64,000 nt of DNA from Candidatus Metalachnospira gallinarum (GTDB taxonomy: Bacteria; Bacillota; Clostridia; Lachnospirales; Anaerotignaceae). Location: assembly GCA_904378045.1 (NCBI GenBank), contig CAJFHC010000005.1, positions 1-64,000 on the forward strand, in the 5' to 3' direction. The translations under genes and the position numbers were made by a program. Each line of letters starts with the position of its first letter. The first letter of the stretch is position 1. Positions 7,614 through 16,849 of the stretch are shown here, piece after piece. The notes below the pieces were generated by a model. The model searched no databases, was not told the origin of the DNA, and saw only the letters and a program-made list of their open reading frames with translations.

Positions 7614-9642
7614 CGCTTCCATCCTTCCCGTCAAACTCGAACGAGCATATCCAAACCGGATTTTGCGCCCGCATAATATTATGGTTTCCAACCGGCTCAG
7701 CCCTTGAAATCTGGATTTGGACTGTCTCAAAATTTTTCACCGGAAAAAGCGACGGTATTTTGTTTATCCCGCATACCGTCTCCAATGTTACGGCGTTTAT
7801 GACTACGCGCGCTTTGGGATTAAGCCGGTAAAGCGCTGAAAGTATGTCCTTCATGCGTCCGCCGCTTCCACCTATGAACGCGTGTGTCGGATACGGAAGG
7901 CCTCGGAGAGCCTCCGGAGCCTCTCCCGTGATTATCTCGATATTATCGAGTCCGTGCTTCCGTGCATTTTGTTTTATCAGTTCAGCGGCGTTTGGTTTCT
8001 TCTCCACCGTGTATACCTGTATACTATCCGAAAGCATGGCCGCTTCCACCGACACCGAGCCGCTGCCGCCGCCGATGTCAAAAAGAGTTGAGCGGCACTT
8101 TAATCTCAGCTTTGAGATACTTATCTCCCTTATTTCTTCCTTTGTCATCGGCACGTCGGAGCGTATAAACGAACCGTCGGGCAGGCCGTGGGCGGCGGCA
8201 AAATTTCCGGCGTTCGGGTTCAAAACGGCGCAGACGCAAAGCCCCTCGGCTGAGAAACCGGCGCAGTCCCCCGGCGAAAGCTCAAACACTCGCTCCGTCG
8301 GGAGGGACAGGTCGAAGCCGGCATATACGGCGCAGTCCTCAAGTCCGGCTTTAATAAGTGTTTCTCCTATTTTTTCTATGTCTCCGGAGCTTGAGGTCAG
8401 CAGGAAAGTCTTTTCACCGCTCGAAATGATCCTGCCGAGATTTTTTACGTTTTTTCCATGCAGGCTTAAAATTTTCGCGTCCTCAAGGCTTACTCCAATA
8501 CGCGCGGCCAAGACGGACACCGAGGATATTCCCGCAAAAAGGCTCAGCTTCGCCTTTAACCTTCCTTCGGAAACGGCCTTTGACAGTTCCTTATAAACCG
8601 ACTGGCAGCCGCTGTAGAGCGAAATGTCTCCAGAAAAAAGTATGGCGACACGTCTCAGGCCGTTTTCCCAAACCTCGTTTTGCATGGCCGCAAGGTATGG
8701 AATTATTTTTTCAGCCGTATAATAATCCCTTTTCTCAATGCGGGGAATATATTTTTCAATTAGTCTCGCCGAGCCTAAAATTATGTCGGCGTTTTCTATT
8801 TTCCGCCTTGCCTCATTCGTCAGGCAGCTTTCCGAACCGGGTCCCGCTCCCAAAAGACTTATGTCATACCGGTTTTCCAATGAGATTTCCCGTCCGCATA
8901 AGGCGCTCAGGCCGCCGCATACCTCGCCAAAAGAGATTCCATCGTCATCCGGCCGTCCTATTATCCACAAAGACGCTCCCGTTTTTGCCGCCGCCTCCGC
9001 TTTTTTATCAAAGCCGCCGGCTTTTCCGCTGTCCTTGCTTACGACTACCGCCACGGAAAACTGACGAATAACGGCTTCGTTCATTTCCGCCGTGAACGGC
9101 CCCTGCATCGCTATTATATGCTTTGGCTCAATGCCGAGTCTCAGGCATTTGTCGATGCTGTCAGCGTCCGGCAGCACACGGACGATCAGCCTGCTTTTTA
9201 CGTCATCGTTTATGCAATATTCATCAAGTTCCTTGCTTCCGACTGTCAGAAGTATATTCCCTTCCGTTTCCGCGAGGGCTTCCGCGCATTCCCTGCCGCT
9301 GTCAAAAAACCTGATATTCCCGTTTACGCTTATATTTTCCCTTTTAATCCGAAAATAAGGCATTTCAACCCCATTGACCGCGCATATTATATTTTTAGTA
9401 ATTTCCGCGGCATATGGATGGGTGGCGTCAACGACGGCGGAAAATCCACCGTTTTTGATCAAATCACGAATACCGTCCCTGTCTATTCTTCCCGTAAGCA
9501 CAGTCGTAAACGGATTTTCATCAAGCACTCTTTCGCCGTAATCCGTAGCGACGCAGAGCGTATTTTTTATTTTTGAGGCAGACAGTGTCTCCGACAGTCT
9601 TCTGCCTTCGGTCGTACCGCCGAAAATCAATATCTCACTCAA
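7603..9642 (-). CDS. cbiJET: Trifunctional CbiJ-CbiE-CbiT fusion
   Basis: A 679-residue fusion of three anaerobic corrin-ring enzymes. Residues about 1-251 are a CbiJ precorrin-6A reductase (ILIFGGTTEGRRL, VVDATHPYA, IIAMQGPF). About 259-475 are a CbiE methyltransferase for C5 (LLGAGPGSESCLT, VAILFSGDISLYSG). About 483-679 are CbiT, which methylates C15 and decarboxylates (SDVPMTKEEIR, FDIGGGSGSVSVEAA). CbiE-CbiT fusions (CobL) are common; the three-part form is rarer. The start is the TTG at 9642, six bases after GCGGGGGT. The frame continues to a TTG at 9663 without a good ribosome-binding site. Both ends overlap neighbouring genes, so expression is coupled. Confidence 0.9.
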   Translation of the reverse strand: MSEILIFGGTTEGRRLSETLSASKIKNTLCVATDYGERVLDENPFTTVLTGRIDRDGIRDLIKNGGFSAVVDATHPYAAEITKNIICAVNGVEMPYFRIKRENISVNGNIRFFDSGRECAEALAETEGNILLTVGSKELDEYCINDDVKSRLIVRVLPDADSIDKCLRLGIEPKHIIAMQGPFTAEMNEAVIRQFSVAVVVSKDSGKAGGFDKKAEAAAKTGASLWIIGRPDDDGISFGEVCGGLSALCGREISLENRYDISLLGAGPGSESCLTNEARRKIENADIILGSARLIEKYIPRIEKRDYYTAEKIIPYLAAMQNEVWENGLRRVAILFSGDISLYSGCQSVYKELSKAVSEGRLKAKLSLFAGISSVSVLAARIGVSLEDAKILSLHGKNVKNLGRIISSGEKTFLLTSSSGDIEKIGETLIKAGLEDCAVYAGFDLSLPTERVFELSPGDCAGFSAEGLCVCAVLNPNAGNFAAAHGLPDGSFIRSDVPMTKEEIREISISKLRLKCRSTLFDIGGGSGSVSVEAAMLSDSIQVYTVEKKPNAAELIKQNARKHGLDNIEIITGEAPEALRGLPYPTHAFIGGSGGRMKDILSALYRLNPKARVVINAVTLETVCGINKIPSLFPVKNFETVQIQISRAEPVGNHNIMRAQNPVWICSFEFDGKDGSDES

Positions 9643-10366
9643 TTTTATACCCCCGCTTCGCAACCAGTCTGCCGTTGATTATAACTGTATCGGAGTTTCC
9701 GATAAATATGGTAGTGAACATATCCGCCGCCGTATTTCTAAGCTCGCCGAGGGTGCAGACCTTAATACTCTCACCTTCCCTGCCGATGTTTTCGGCGTAT
9801 CCGCACGGCCTGCTTTCCTCAATATGCTTCAGGAGAATGGCGCAGGCTTTGGCAAGATGTCCACTCCTTTTACGGCTGGACGGGTTATATATCACGATGG
9901 AAAAATCACCGGCGGCAGCAGCTTCAAGCCTTTTTTCTATTTTGTCCCAGGGCGTAAGCAGATCGCTCAGGCTTATAACGCAAAAATCATTATTTATCGG
10001 AGCGCCAAGCAGAGCCGCTCCGGCATTTGCCGCGGTAATTCCCGGAATAACCTCAAGCTCCACGTCTGGAAAATCCTTTGAAAGCTCGTACATCAGCGAC
10101 GCGAGGCCATATATCCCCGCGTCTCCCCCGCATACAAGGGCGACTTTCCTGCCCATGCGCGCCTCCCTGAAACATATGAGACAGCGTTCCTTTTCCTCTC
10201 TCATGGGCGTGGACGCTGTTTCTTTTTTCCCGAATTTTTCTCCCAGCAGATTTATATAGACCGTGTAGCCGACTATAAGATCGGCGTCGGCCAATGCCCT
10301 TTCCGCCCTTGGGGTCAAGTCATTTCCGCCTCCGGGGCCTATGCCGACAATAAAAATTTTATTCAT
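9635..10366 (-). CDS. cbiH: Cobalt-precorrin-3B C17-methyltransferase (CbiH/CobJ)
   Basis: A 243-residue SAM-dependent methyltransferase that methylates C17 and contracts the macrocycle. It opens with the family motif FIVGIGPGGGNDLTPRAERAL and contains LVCGGDAGIYGLA, EVIPGITAANAGAALLGAP, HDFCVISLSD-like INNDFCVISLSDLLTPW and IVIYNPSSRKR, all characteristic of CbiH/CobJ. It overlaps cbiFG upstream and cbiJET downstream by 8 bases each. The start is an ATG preceded by GAGTGGACTTCT. Confidence 0.93.
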   Translation of the reverse strand: MNKIFIVGIGPGGGNDLTPRAERALADADLIVGYTVYINLLGEKFGKKETASTPMREEKERCLICFREARMGRKVALVCGGDAGIYGLASLMYELSKDFPDVELEVIPGITAANAGAALLGAPINNDFCVISLSDLLTPWDKIEKRLEAAAAGDFSIVIYNPSSRKRSGHLAKACAILLKHIEESRPCGYAENIGREGESIKVCTLGELRNTAADMFTTIFIGNSDTVIINGRLVAKRGYKIE

Positions 10367-12170
10367 AGAAGTCCACTCTCCACTCTTTTTTCGCCACGGA
10401 AACTGTCATACCGTCACGGGCGCATTTTTTTACGGCCAGCTCCCCTTTATGCCCGCAAGCCAGCAGCGCCGCCCGTTCGCAAATATTGTCAACGCCGACC
10501 GTTTTTCTTACAAACTCCGAGGAGCTGAAATCCCCGCTTATTCCGGACAGTTCCACGGCGCTGAAAGTCAGCAGAGGTATCCTGAATTTTGAGCTTAATT
10601 TTTTCAGTCCTTCCTCATCCTTTTTTATATCTATGGTGGCAAAGGCAGAGACACGGTGTATATCCATTTTTCTGCCGTTCAATGTCTCGATTATAAAGTT
10701 TTCAAGTTCTTCCTGCGTTTTGCCCTTTTTGCATCCAATCCCGACAATAAGATTTTTCGGTCTCAGCCGCAAAACCGTTTCTTCCTTCGGTCCTTCTCCG
10801 ACATAGATCTCTGCGTTTTCGTCAAGCTCTATATTTTTTGGAAGCATTATGTTTTTGTCCGAATGTCCGGGCTCGATATACATTTTAACGGTCTGTCCGC
10901 TTAAAATTTTGGATGTCACTTTGGCTATTCCGTCTTTATTTTCTATGTAAAGCCCGTTTGATTCGGCGAACATATCCACGGCAAAAGCGCCGTTTATATC
11001 GGTCGCCGTCGTTATCACAGGCTGGGCTCCAAGGGAATCGGCCAATTTTTTAGCCAGGGCGTTGGCTCCGCCGATATGCCCCGAAAGAAGGGGAACGGCG
11101 AATTTTCCGCTATCGTCAATGACAACTGCCGGGCTGTCGGTCAGTTTGCTTTCAATAAATGGCGATATTGCCCTTACAGCTATGCCGCAGGCTCCTATAA
11201 AAACGAGCGCCTCTCCCCTTTTCATCCTTTCTTCCGTCCATTCGGAAAGGCTTTCCTCGACATACTCAACTTCTTTATCTTGTTTAATCGCTGAGCATTT
11301 TGTATAAAGCGAGACGCTTTCCCCGAATATTTCCTTTATTTTTTTTGACAGCTCCGCCCCTCTTTTTGTAAAGCTGATGACATTTATTTCGGGGCTTTTC
11401 CTGTCGTCTCCTCCGTTCTTCGCTTTCCTGTAACCGGTCTCAAAATCCGGAGAATAAAGTTTTGATTTCCTGTAATTTCCGTGCTCAACCGCATCGCCGA
11501 CAAGTATGACCGCAGTTTTGTCTATACCGTAACGCTTTGCCGTCTCCTCCAGTGTGCCGACCGTGCATATCTGCGAGTTTTCATCCTCCCATGTCGCCTT
11601 ATAGACAATGGCCGCCGGAGTATCGGCTCCATATCCTCCGGATATAAGCCTTTCAGCCAGCTTCCCGGTCATCCCAGCGCTCAGATATATCGCCATTGAC
11701 GCGTGATGGGCGGCGAAGCTCTCAATGCTCTCGGACTCCGGCACATCAGTCCTTCCTTCCATCCTTGTTATTATGAGCGACTGAGATACTCCCGGAAGCG
11801 TATATTCCATATTAAGAGAAGCCGCCGCTCCGAAGCAGGCCGTAACTCCGGGACAGCTTTCATATTTTACGCCAAGCCTGTCCAGCTCGTCCATTTGTTC
11901 CTTGACGGCTCCGAAAACGCTCGGTTCGCCGGTGTGCAGCCTTACGGTGTTTTTTCCTTTCCTCTCGGCTCCAATCATCACCTCAACGATCTCGTCCAGA
12001 GTCATTTTCGCGCTGTTATATATTTCACAGTTTTCCCCGGCATAGTCCAATATTTTTGGATTCACAAGGGAGCCCGCGTATATTATTACATCGGCTTTCC
12101 TAAGAAGCCTCATTCCCCTTACGGTTATAAGATCCTCCGCTCCGGGCCCCGCGCCTACGAAATAAACCAT
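10359..12170 (-). CDS. cbiFG: CbiF-CbiG fusion: C11-methyltransferase and cobalt-precorrin-5A hydrolase
   Basis: A 603-residue two-enzyme fusion. Residues 1-~250 are CbiF/CobM (VYFVGAGPGAEDLITVRG, YAGSLV, LHTGEPSVFGAV, CPGVTACFGAAASL, IYLSAGM), which methylates C11 of cobalt-precorrin-4. Residues ~260-603 are CbiG (INVISFTKRGAELSKKI, FIGACGIAVRAI, PVVIDD-like PAVVIDDSGKFAVPLLSGHIGGAN, GIGCKKGKT), which opens the ring lactone and releases acetaldehyde. The two steps are consecutive, so the fusion joins producer and consumer. The GGGAGGCGGAAAA start site lies inside the end of cbiD, with a 16-base overlap. Confidence 0.92.
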   Translation of the reverse strand: MVYFVGAGPGAEDLITVRGMRLLRKADVIIYAGSLVNPKILDYAGENCEIYNSAKMTLDEIVEVMIGAERKGKNTVRLHTGEPSVFGAVKEQMDELDRLGVKYESCPGVTACFGAAASLNMEYTLPGVSQSLIITRMEGRTDVPESESIESFAAHHASMAIYLSAGMTGKLAERLISGGYGADTPAAIVYKATWEDENSQICTVGTLEETAKRYGIDKTAVILVGDAVEHGNYRKSKLYSPDFETGYRKAKNGGDDRKSPEINVISFTKRGAELSKKIKEIFGESVSLYTKCSAIKQDKEVEYVEESLSEWTEERMKRGEALVFIGACGIAVRAISPFIESKLTDSPAVVIDDSGKFAVPLLSGHIGGANALAKKLADSLGAQPVITTATDINGAFAVDMFAESNGLYIENKDGIAKVTSKILSGQTVKMYIEPGHSDKNIMLPKNIELDENAEIYVGEGPKEETVLRLRPKNLIVGIGCKKGKTQEELENFIIETLNGRKMDIHRVSAFATIDIKKDEEGLKKLSSKFRIPLLTFSAVELSGISGDFSSSEFVRKTVGVDNICERAALLACGHKGELAVKKCARDGMTVSVAKKEWRVDFYE

Positions 12171-13234
12171 TTTTCCGCCTCCCTGCTTTTTCCAAGCTCT
12201 CCGAATTTATTAGAAAATATCATACATTCGATTTTCATTTTTTCCGTCCGTCTCTCAAGATTCCCGCATATTCTTTCAACGGCCATATCCATCACGGCCT
12301 GTTTGATACCGGCCTCATCCAGTATTTCAACAGCCTCGTCCGTAAGGGCGCAGCGGAGTATGCTCCTTGCCGTACCGCCGTCCGCTCCGCAAAGCAAGGC
12401 AAGGGAGGCGAGTATCTCCATCCTGCAGTCCGCCTCACGGGAATGGGTATTCATAATTCCGCCGGCGACTTTTATAAGTTTTCCTATATGCCCGACAAGC
12501 AGAAGCTCGCCGAATCCTTCTTCCTTAGCCATATCAACTGTCAGGCCAATGAAATTTCCGCATTTTACGCTTCTGTCAAGGTCAAATCCATAGCTTTTTT
12601 TCATAAACTCCCGACCATAATTTCCGGGCGAGATCACCGCGCGCCTTTCTCCTTCGGCTCTTTTCTGCTTGAGCTCAAGCCTGATCGTTTCAATAAACGC
12701 TCTTTCGCTCATGGGCTCGACAATGCCGCTCGTACCGAGTATGGATATGCCGCCGGCAATTCCAAGTTTGGGATTGAATGTCTTTTCGGCCAGCCTTTCG
12801 CCCTCCGGCACGGAAATTATTATTTTTAATCCGCCGGAATATCCGGTAAATGAGCATACTTCACTGACTTTCTTTTCTATCATCTCCCTGGGGACACGGT
12901 TTATGGCCGCCGCCCCCACCGGCTGGTCAAGCCCCGGCCTTGTCACCCGGCCGACGCCCTTCCCTCCGTCTATGGAAAATCCCGATTCGCGAATAGATAC
13001 CTCGGAATATATAAGCGCTCCGTCGGTAATATCCGGATCGTCTCCCGCCGTCTTTCTTACGGCGCAGCTTACGGAGTTTTCGCTTCTTTTTATATCCAGT
13101 ATGGCGGCCTTGAATATCCTTCCGGACGGCGTTTCCACGGTTATGTCTGTTTTTGTTTTTCCGGTAAGGAGCATATATGCCGCCGCCCCGGACGCCGCCG
13201 CGGCGCAGCTTCCGGTGGTAAATCCGTATTTCAT
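12155..13234 (-). CDS. cbiD: Cobalt-precorrin-5B C1-methyltransferase (CbiD)
   Basis: A 359-residue SAM-dependent enzyme of the anaerobic pathway, with no counterpart in the aerobic route. The family-defining beginning MKYGFTTGSCAAAASGAAAYMLLTG is seen, followed by the GGKGVGRVTRPGLDQPVGAAAINRVPR segment, SEPGN-like AVISPGNYGREF and HIGKLIKVAGGIMNTHSREADCR. The true start is the ATG at 13234, which overlaps the cbiC stop as ATGA. The open frame runs 60 residues further upstream inside cbiC in the wrong reading context, without family similarity. Confidence 0.93.
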   Translation of the reverse strand: MKYGFTTGSCAAAASGAAAYMLLTGKTKTDITVETPSGRIFKAAILDIKRSENSVSCAVRKTAGDDPDITDGALIYSEVSIRESGFSIDGGKGVGRVTRPGLDQPVGAAAINRVPREMIEKKVSEVCSFTGYSGGLKIIISVPEGERLAEKTFNPKLGIAGGISILGTSGIVEPMSERAFIETIRLELKQKRAEGERRAVISPGNYGREFMKKSYGFDLDRSVKCGNFIGLTVDMAKEEGFGELLLVGHIGKLIKVAGGIMNTHSREADCRMEILASLALLCGADGGTARSILRCALTDEAVEILDEAGIKQAVMDMAVERICGNLERRTEKMKIECMIFSNKFGELGKSREAEKWFIS

Positions 13235-13887
13235 CTTCCCGTCATCCTTTCGGCTCCGTATATCAAAGCGTTGACTATGGCCGCGGCCACATTGCTTCCT
13301 CCCTTTCTGCCGCGGTTGACGATGAAGGGGATATCCGTCTCCATTATAAGCTCCTTGGACGCCTCGACATTTACAAAGCCCACGGGAACGCCTATTATAA
13401 ACGCCGGACTCCATATTTTTTCTTTTGACAGCTCATAAAGACGTATAAGCGCCGTGGGAGCGTTGCCGACAACATAGATCAACGGTTTTTTTATTCTGCT
13501 CGCAATATCCACGCTTGCCGCCGCCCTCGTGACGTTTTCTTTCTCCGCCAGCCTTGCCGTTTCCTCCTCGGCCATAAAACAATGCGCCTTCCCGCCGAAA
13601 TCAGCAAGTTTTTTTCTGTTAATCCCGGCTAAGGCCATATTTGTATCGGTAACTATATCGGCTCCCGAAACAATCAATTCCCGGGCGATGGATACGGCTC
13701 CGTTTGAGAATCGCATAGTATCCGTATATCCGAAATCCGCCGTTGTATGTATGACTCTTTTTATTATGTCAGCCTCGCAGCGGGGCAGAGAAACGCCCAT
13801 TTTCCCGAGTTCTTCGGATATTATCTCAAAGCTTCTTCTCTCAATGTCCTTTGGAAGCGTATATTCTGTATTTGTCAACGATCTCAC
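13231..13887 (-). CDS. cbiC: Cobalt-precorrin-8 methylmutase (CbiC/CobH)
   Basis: A 218-residue enzyme that moves the methyl group from C11 to C12 to give cobyrinate. Marks seen: IERRSFEIISEEL near the start, catalytic-type His47 in IKRVIHTTADFGY, DTNMALAGINRKKL, a VVGNAPTALIRL stretch and GVPVGFVNVEASKE-L, ending in a NRGRKGGSNVAAA segment. It begins with GTG (13887) six bases after GAGGA, or TTG at 13878 after AGGTGA; both are plausible. It starts within the last 47 bases of cobD and ends ATGA-coupled to cbiD. Confidence 0.92.
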   Translation of the reverse strand: MRSLTNTEYTLPKDIERRSFEIISEELGKMGVSLPRCEADIIKRVIHTTADFGYTDTMRFSNGAVSIARELIVSGADIVTDTNMALAGINRKKLADFGGKAHCFMAEEETARLAEKENVTRAAASVDIASRIKKPLIYVVGNAPTALIRLYELSKEKIWSPAFIIGVPVGFVNVEASKELIMETDIPFIVNRGRKGGSNVAAAIVNALIYGAERMTGR

Positions 13888-14899
13888 CTACTTTCCTCAG
13901 CAATTCCTTATTATCTGTCTCATTTTTTACGGCTATCCTGTAATATCCTTTTTTCAGTCCCCGAAAATTTTTACAGTCCCTTATCAGTATGCCGCGCTTT
14001 AGAAGCTCGTCATAAAGCGGTATTTCCGTATATATGAGCAAAAAGTCCGCATCCGACAGGAATACTTTGATTCCAAGACCCTTCAGCCCGTCCGAAAGCC
14101 TTATTCTTTCCCTTCCGACATATTCGGCTGTTTTTCTTATGAAACCGCCTTCTTTGGCGCAGGCCTCTCCGGCTTTTTGCGCAAAGACGGATATGTTCCA
14201 CTCCGGAAGCTGAGAGGATATTTTTTCGATCATTTTTTTGTCGGAACATATCATGTACCCGAGCCTTACTCCGGGGATGGAAAATATTTTCGTAAAGGCT
14301 CTGACAATCATAAGATTCGGATAATTTCCATATTCTCCGAGCATGGAGTTTTCCTCTCCGCAAAAGGGCATAAAACATTCGTCAAGCACAACATGGACTC
14401 CCTTTTTTAGACAGACGTCAAGAAGCCTTCTTATGTACTTTCTGTCCGTCAGCCGTCCCGTAGGATTGTTTGGGTTCGTGAAAAAAAGCATATCCGCTCC
14501 GTCCAAAGTTCCAAGCAGCCCTTCGTCCGCCGAAAATCCGTTTCCCGCGTCAAGCCTGTAAAATAAAATTTCGCTCTCCACGGCTTTTGAAACGTGCTCG
14601 TAACCGTAAAATGACGGAACAGGAATAACCATTCGTTTTGGCCTGAGGGCGTGGACTATGGCCATAAATATCTCCGACGCCCCGTTTCCGAAAAGCAGTT
14701 CGTCATCAGGCGCGTTAATGGCTTTTCCTACCGCCTTTTTCAGACCCGAGGACAGTATATCCGGATATTTTTCGCAGTCATCCACCGCCGTCCTCAGGCT
14801 TTCCTTTACGCTCCCCGGTACGCCCAAAGGGTTGACGTTCACCGAAAAATCAAGTCTTATCCTGTTTCTGTAAATATCGCCGCCGTGTATTATTTCCAT
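13841..14899 (-). CDS. cobD: Threonine-phosphate decarboxylase / aminotransferase-fold CobD
   Basis: A PLP enzyme of the HisC-like class I/II family that makes (R)-1-amino-2-propanol phosphate, the linker of the nucleotide loop. Seen: IIHGGDIYR at the start, LDFSVNVNPLGVP, LFGNGASEIFMAI, FFTNPNNPTGRL, VVLDECFMPF and the PLP-lysine region RAFTKIFSIPGVRLGY. The start is the ATG at 14899, six bases after GGAGG and two bases after the cbiB stop; the frame extends 21 residues further inside cbiB. It lacks the C-terminal Cys-rich zinc domain found in some CobD homologues. Its end overlaps cbiC by 47 bases. Histidinol-phosphate aminotransferase is the alternative reading, but the context favours CobD. 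Confidence 0.9.
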   Translation of the reverse strand: MEIIHGGDIYRNRIRLDFSVNVNPLGVPGSVKESLRTAVDDCEKYPDILSSGLKKAVGKAINAPDDELLFGNGASEIFMAIVHALRPKRMVIPVPSFYGYEHVSKAVESEILFYRLDAGNGFSADEGLLGTLDGADMLFFTNPNNPTGRLTDRKYIRRLLDVCLKKGVHVVLDECFMPFCGEENSMLGEYGNYPNLMIVRAFTKIFSIPGVRLGYMICSDKKMIEKISSQLPEWNISVFAQKAGEACAKEGGFIRKTAEYVGRERIRLSDGLKGLGIKVFLSDADFLLIYTEIPLYDELLKRGILIRDCKNFRGLKKGYYRIAVKNETDNKELLRKVGEIVDKYRIYASKGH

Positions 14900-14901
14900 G
14901 C

Positions 14902-15873
14902 TTATCCTCCAATCAGCCAAGTTGCCAGCATTACTAAAATACAAACTGTCTCCGCTGTCCATGCCGTAAAATACATAAGTCTGTTCGCTCTCCTAATGTC
15001 CTCGGGTTCGATTTTGCGCAGGGCTTCTCCGATAAACGGCTTTTTTACGGTCTTTCCGAAATAAACGGCGTCTCCAGCCAAACGCACGCCCAGCGCCCCG
15101 GCGCAGACCGCCTCGGTGTGGGCGGAATTTGGGCTTGAGTGTTTCAGCCTGTCACGCTTATAGATTCTGAGGGCGTTTTTAAAGTCGAATCCGCCTATAA
15201 AAGCCGAAAACAGCATAAAAACCGCGCTTATCCTCGCCGGAAGAAAATTCGCGGCGTCGTCCAGCTTTGCCGCGGCCCTGCCAAAATATAAATATTTGTC
15301 ATTTTTATATCCGATCATAGAGTCCATCGTGTTGACGGCTTTATACATAAGTCCTAAAACAGGCCCTCCAACGGCGCAGTAAAGCATAGGAGCCACTACC
15401 CCGTCCGACGTGTTTTCAGCCACCGTCTCTACCGCGGCCTTTGTAACTCCTTCGGCGTCAAGATTATCCGTGTCCCTGCCGACTATCATCGAAACCTCTT
15501 TTCTCGCCCCGGAAAGATTGTCACGCTCAAGTCTGTCAAAGACCTTCATGCTTTCGCTTTTCAAACCTTTGGCGGCCAATATCTGATATGTCATAAACGC
15601 CTCGGCGCAGGCTCCAAAAATCGGATGAGCAAAATATGCCGCGATAAATACGACGGACGAAACAGCAGACACCGACAAAAGCACAGCGGCGGCAAGTAAT
15701 TTCCCGTTTTTAAGCTCCCTGTCCGGATTTCTGTTTTCCATATCAAGCAGTCTTTTCTCAAGCTCCGATATGAGTCCTCCCATAAGGCGCACAGGATGCG
15801 GAAAGCCATGCGGATCGCCGAATATCATATCAAGGATGAACCCAAAGAAAAAAGCGGATATATGGTATATCAT
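14902..15873 (-). CDS. cbiB: Adenosylcobinamide-phosphate synthase (CbiB)
   Basis: A 323-residue inner-membrane enzyme joining the aminopropanol phosphate arm to adenosylcobyrate. Family marks seen: LDMIFGDPHGFPHPVRLMG near the start, MSGRDT-like IVGRDTDNLDAEGVTKAAVETVAENTSDGVVAP, FGMY-like GLMYKAVNTMDSMIGYKN, and the C-terminal SPNSAHTEAVCAGALGVRL. Several hydrophobic segments are present, including the last 20 residues. It lies two bases before cobD, which makes the substrate, so the two are translationally coupled. Confidence 0.93.
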   Translation of the reverse strand: MIYHISAFFFGFILDMIFGDPHGFPHPVRLMGGLISELEKRLLDMENRNPDRELKNGKLLAAAVLLSVSAVSSVVFIAAYFAHPIFGACAEAFMTYQILAAKGLKSESMKVFDRLERDNLSGARKEVSMIVGRDTDNLDAEGVTKAAVETVAENTSDGVVAPMLYCAVGGPVLGLMYKAVNTMDSMIGYKNDKYLYFGRAAAKLDDAANFLPARISAVFMLFSAFIGGFDFKNALRIYKRDRLKHSSPNSAHTEAVCAGALGVRLAGDAVYFGKTVKKPFIGEALRKIEPEDIRRANRLMYFTAWTAETVCILVMLATWLIGG

Positions 15874-15877
15874 ATTT

Positions 15878-16486
15878 TCAATCCTTCCCTTCCCGCCCTA
15901 ACCGGCCTATGATCTCAAGCTCTAAACGTTTTTTGTCCGTATACAGCAGACATTCATAGCCTTCTCCGTTTTTCACCTGATAGTCAAAATAGTCTCCTCC
16001 GCAGAGGGAGCTTAATACGGACATTATCGTTCCTCCATGGACTATGGCCATTGTCCTTCCTTTGGCAAGGCAAGCCGCCCTGTAAAATCCATCAAGGCTC
16101 CTTTTTATAAATTCCTCACGGCTTTCTCCCGACGGAAAGGGCGTTCTTCCTCCGCTTTCAAGCCAGCATTTATATCTTAGGTCATTTTTAAGTTCGTCAA
16201 ATGTTTTGCCCTCAAAGTCTCCGAAATCGATTTCTTTCCACTCGTCTATGATTATGGGGCTGCTTTCCGGGCAGATTATTTCCGCCGTTTGCAGGCATCG
16301 CTTCATCGGGCTTGAAAAAACCGTATCCGCTTTTGGATACAGGCGTCTTTTGCTCATAAGCTCAATAACTCCTCCGCCGCAGAGCGGCTCGTCGTTCCTG
16401 CCGGTATATCTGCGCTCGAAATTTGACTTTGTCTTTCCATGGCGCACGAAAACGATTTCTATTTTATTGTCCGTCCAATGCCGCAA
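15878..16486 (-). CDS. cobC: Alpha-ribazole phosphatase-type histidine phosphatase
   Basis: A 202-residue phosphoglycerate-mutase-superfamily protein. The catalytic VFVRHGKTKSN is near residue 12, with DFGDFEGKTFDEL-like IDFGDFEGKTF in the middle and the second histidine in MAIVHGGTIMSVLSSL. In cobalamin operons such proteins remove the 5-prime phosphate from alpha-ribazole or adenosylcobalamin phosphate (CobC). The assignment rests on context, because the superfamily is broad. The start is a TTG at 16486 with a poor ribosome-binding site, overlapping the end of the short cobU-like gene by 28 bases; translational coupling is likely and the exact start is uncertain. Confidence 0.8.
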   Translation of the reverse strand: MRHWTDNKIEIVFVRHGKTKSNFERRYTGRNDEPLCGGGVIELMSKRRLYPKADTVFSSPMKRCLQTAEIICPESSPIIIDEWKEIDFGDFEGKTFDELKNDLRYKCWLESGGRTPFPSGESREEFIKRSLDGFYRAACLAKGRTMAIVHGGTIMSVLSSLCGGDYFDYQVKNGEGYECLLYTDKKRLELEIIGRLGREGKD

Positions 16487-16839
16487 GTCACTCGCACCAC
16501 CCTGTTAGCCCTTTTGGCAAGCCATATAAGTATTCTTCCGTACCTTTCCCGGTACTCCCTTTCAAACCTGTCCTCCGGCACGATACCGTTTCCTATTTCA
16601 TCGCCTATGATAACGCATCTGTCCGTTCCGGAAAGAAGGCCGTTGATTTTTTTCTCCGGATCGCCGTTTTCCTCAAGCTCTTTACGCACAAAATTATGAA
16701 GATTATTAATAATTATTGTTTTGCCGTTTTCAGCGGCCTCCGGTACCGTCCCGTCAAAAACGCGCGTTTCTTCGTCTTTTCTTTCCTCAAGAACAAGCTC
16801 CAGCTTTCCCTGAGCGCGTCCGCCTATAAAAAGTTCCAT
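16459..16839 (-). CDS. Short CobU-like protein lacking a standard Walker A
   Basis: A 126-residue relative of adenosylcobinamide kinase/guanylyltransferase CobU. Its C-terminal half matches CobU well (VIIGDEIGNGIVPEDRFEREYRERYG, then LAKRANRVVRVTCGI). The N-terminal loop GGRAQGKLEL lacks the Ser/Thr expected after GK, and the central region with the guanylylated His is missing. CobU is usually ~180 residues. A second, longer CobU lies two genes upstream. The ATG at 16839 is chosen because AGGAG lies seven bases before it. It may have a non-catalytic or specialised role; this is inference. Confidence 0.7.
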   Translation of the reverse strand: MELFIGGRAQGKLELVLEERKDEETRVFDGTVPEAAENGKTIIINNLHNFVRKELEENGDPEKKINGLLSGTDRCVIIGDEIGNGIVPEDRFEREYRERYGRILIWLAKRANRVVRVTCGIGRTIK

Positions 16840-16849
16840 TTTCATTCTC

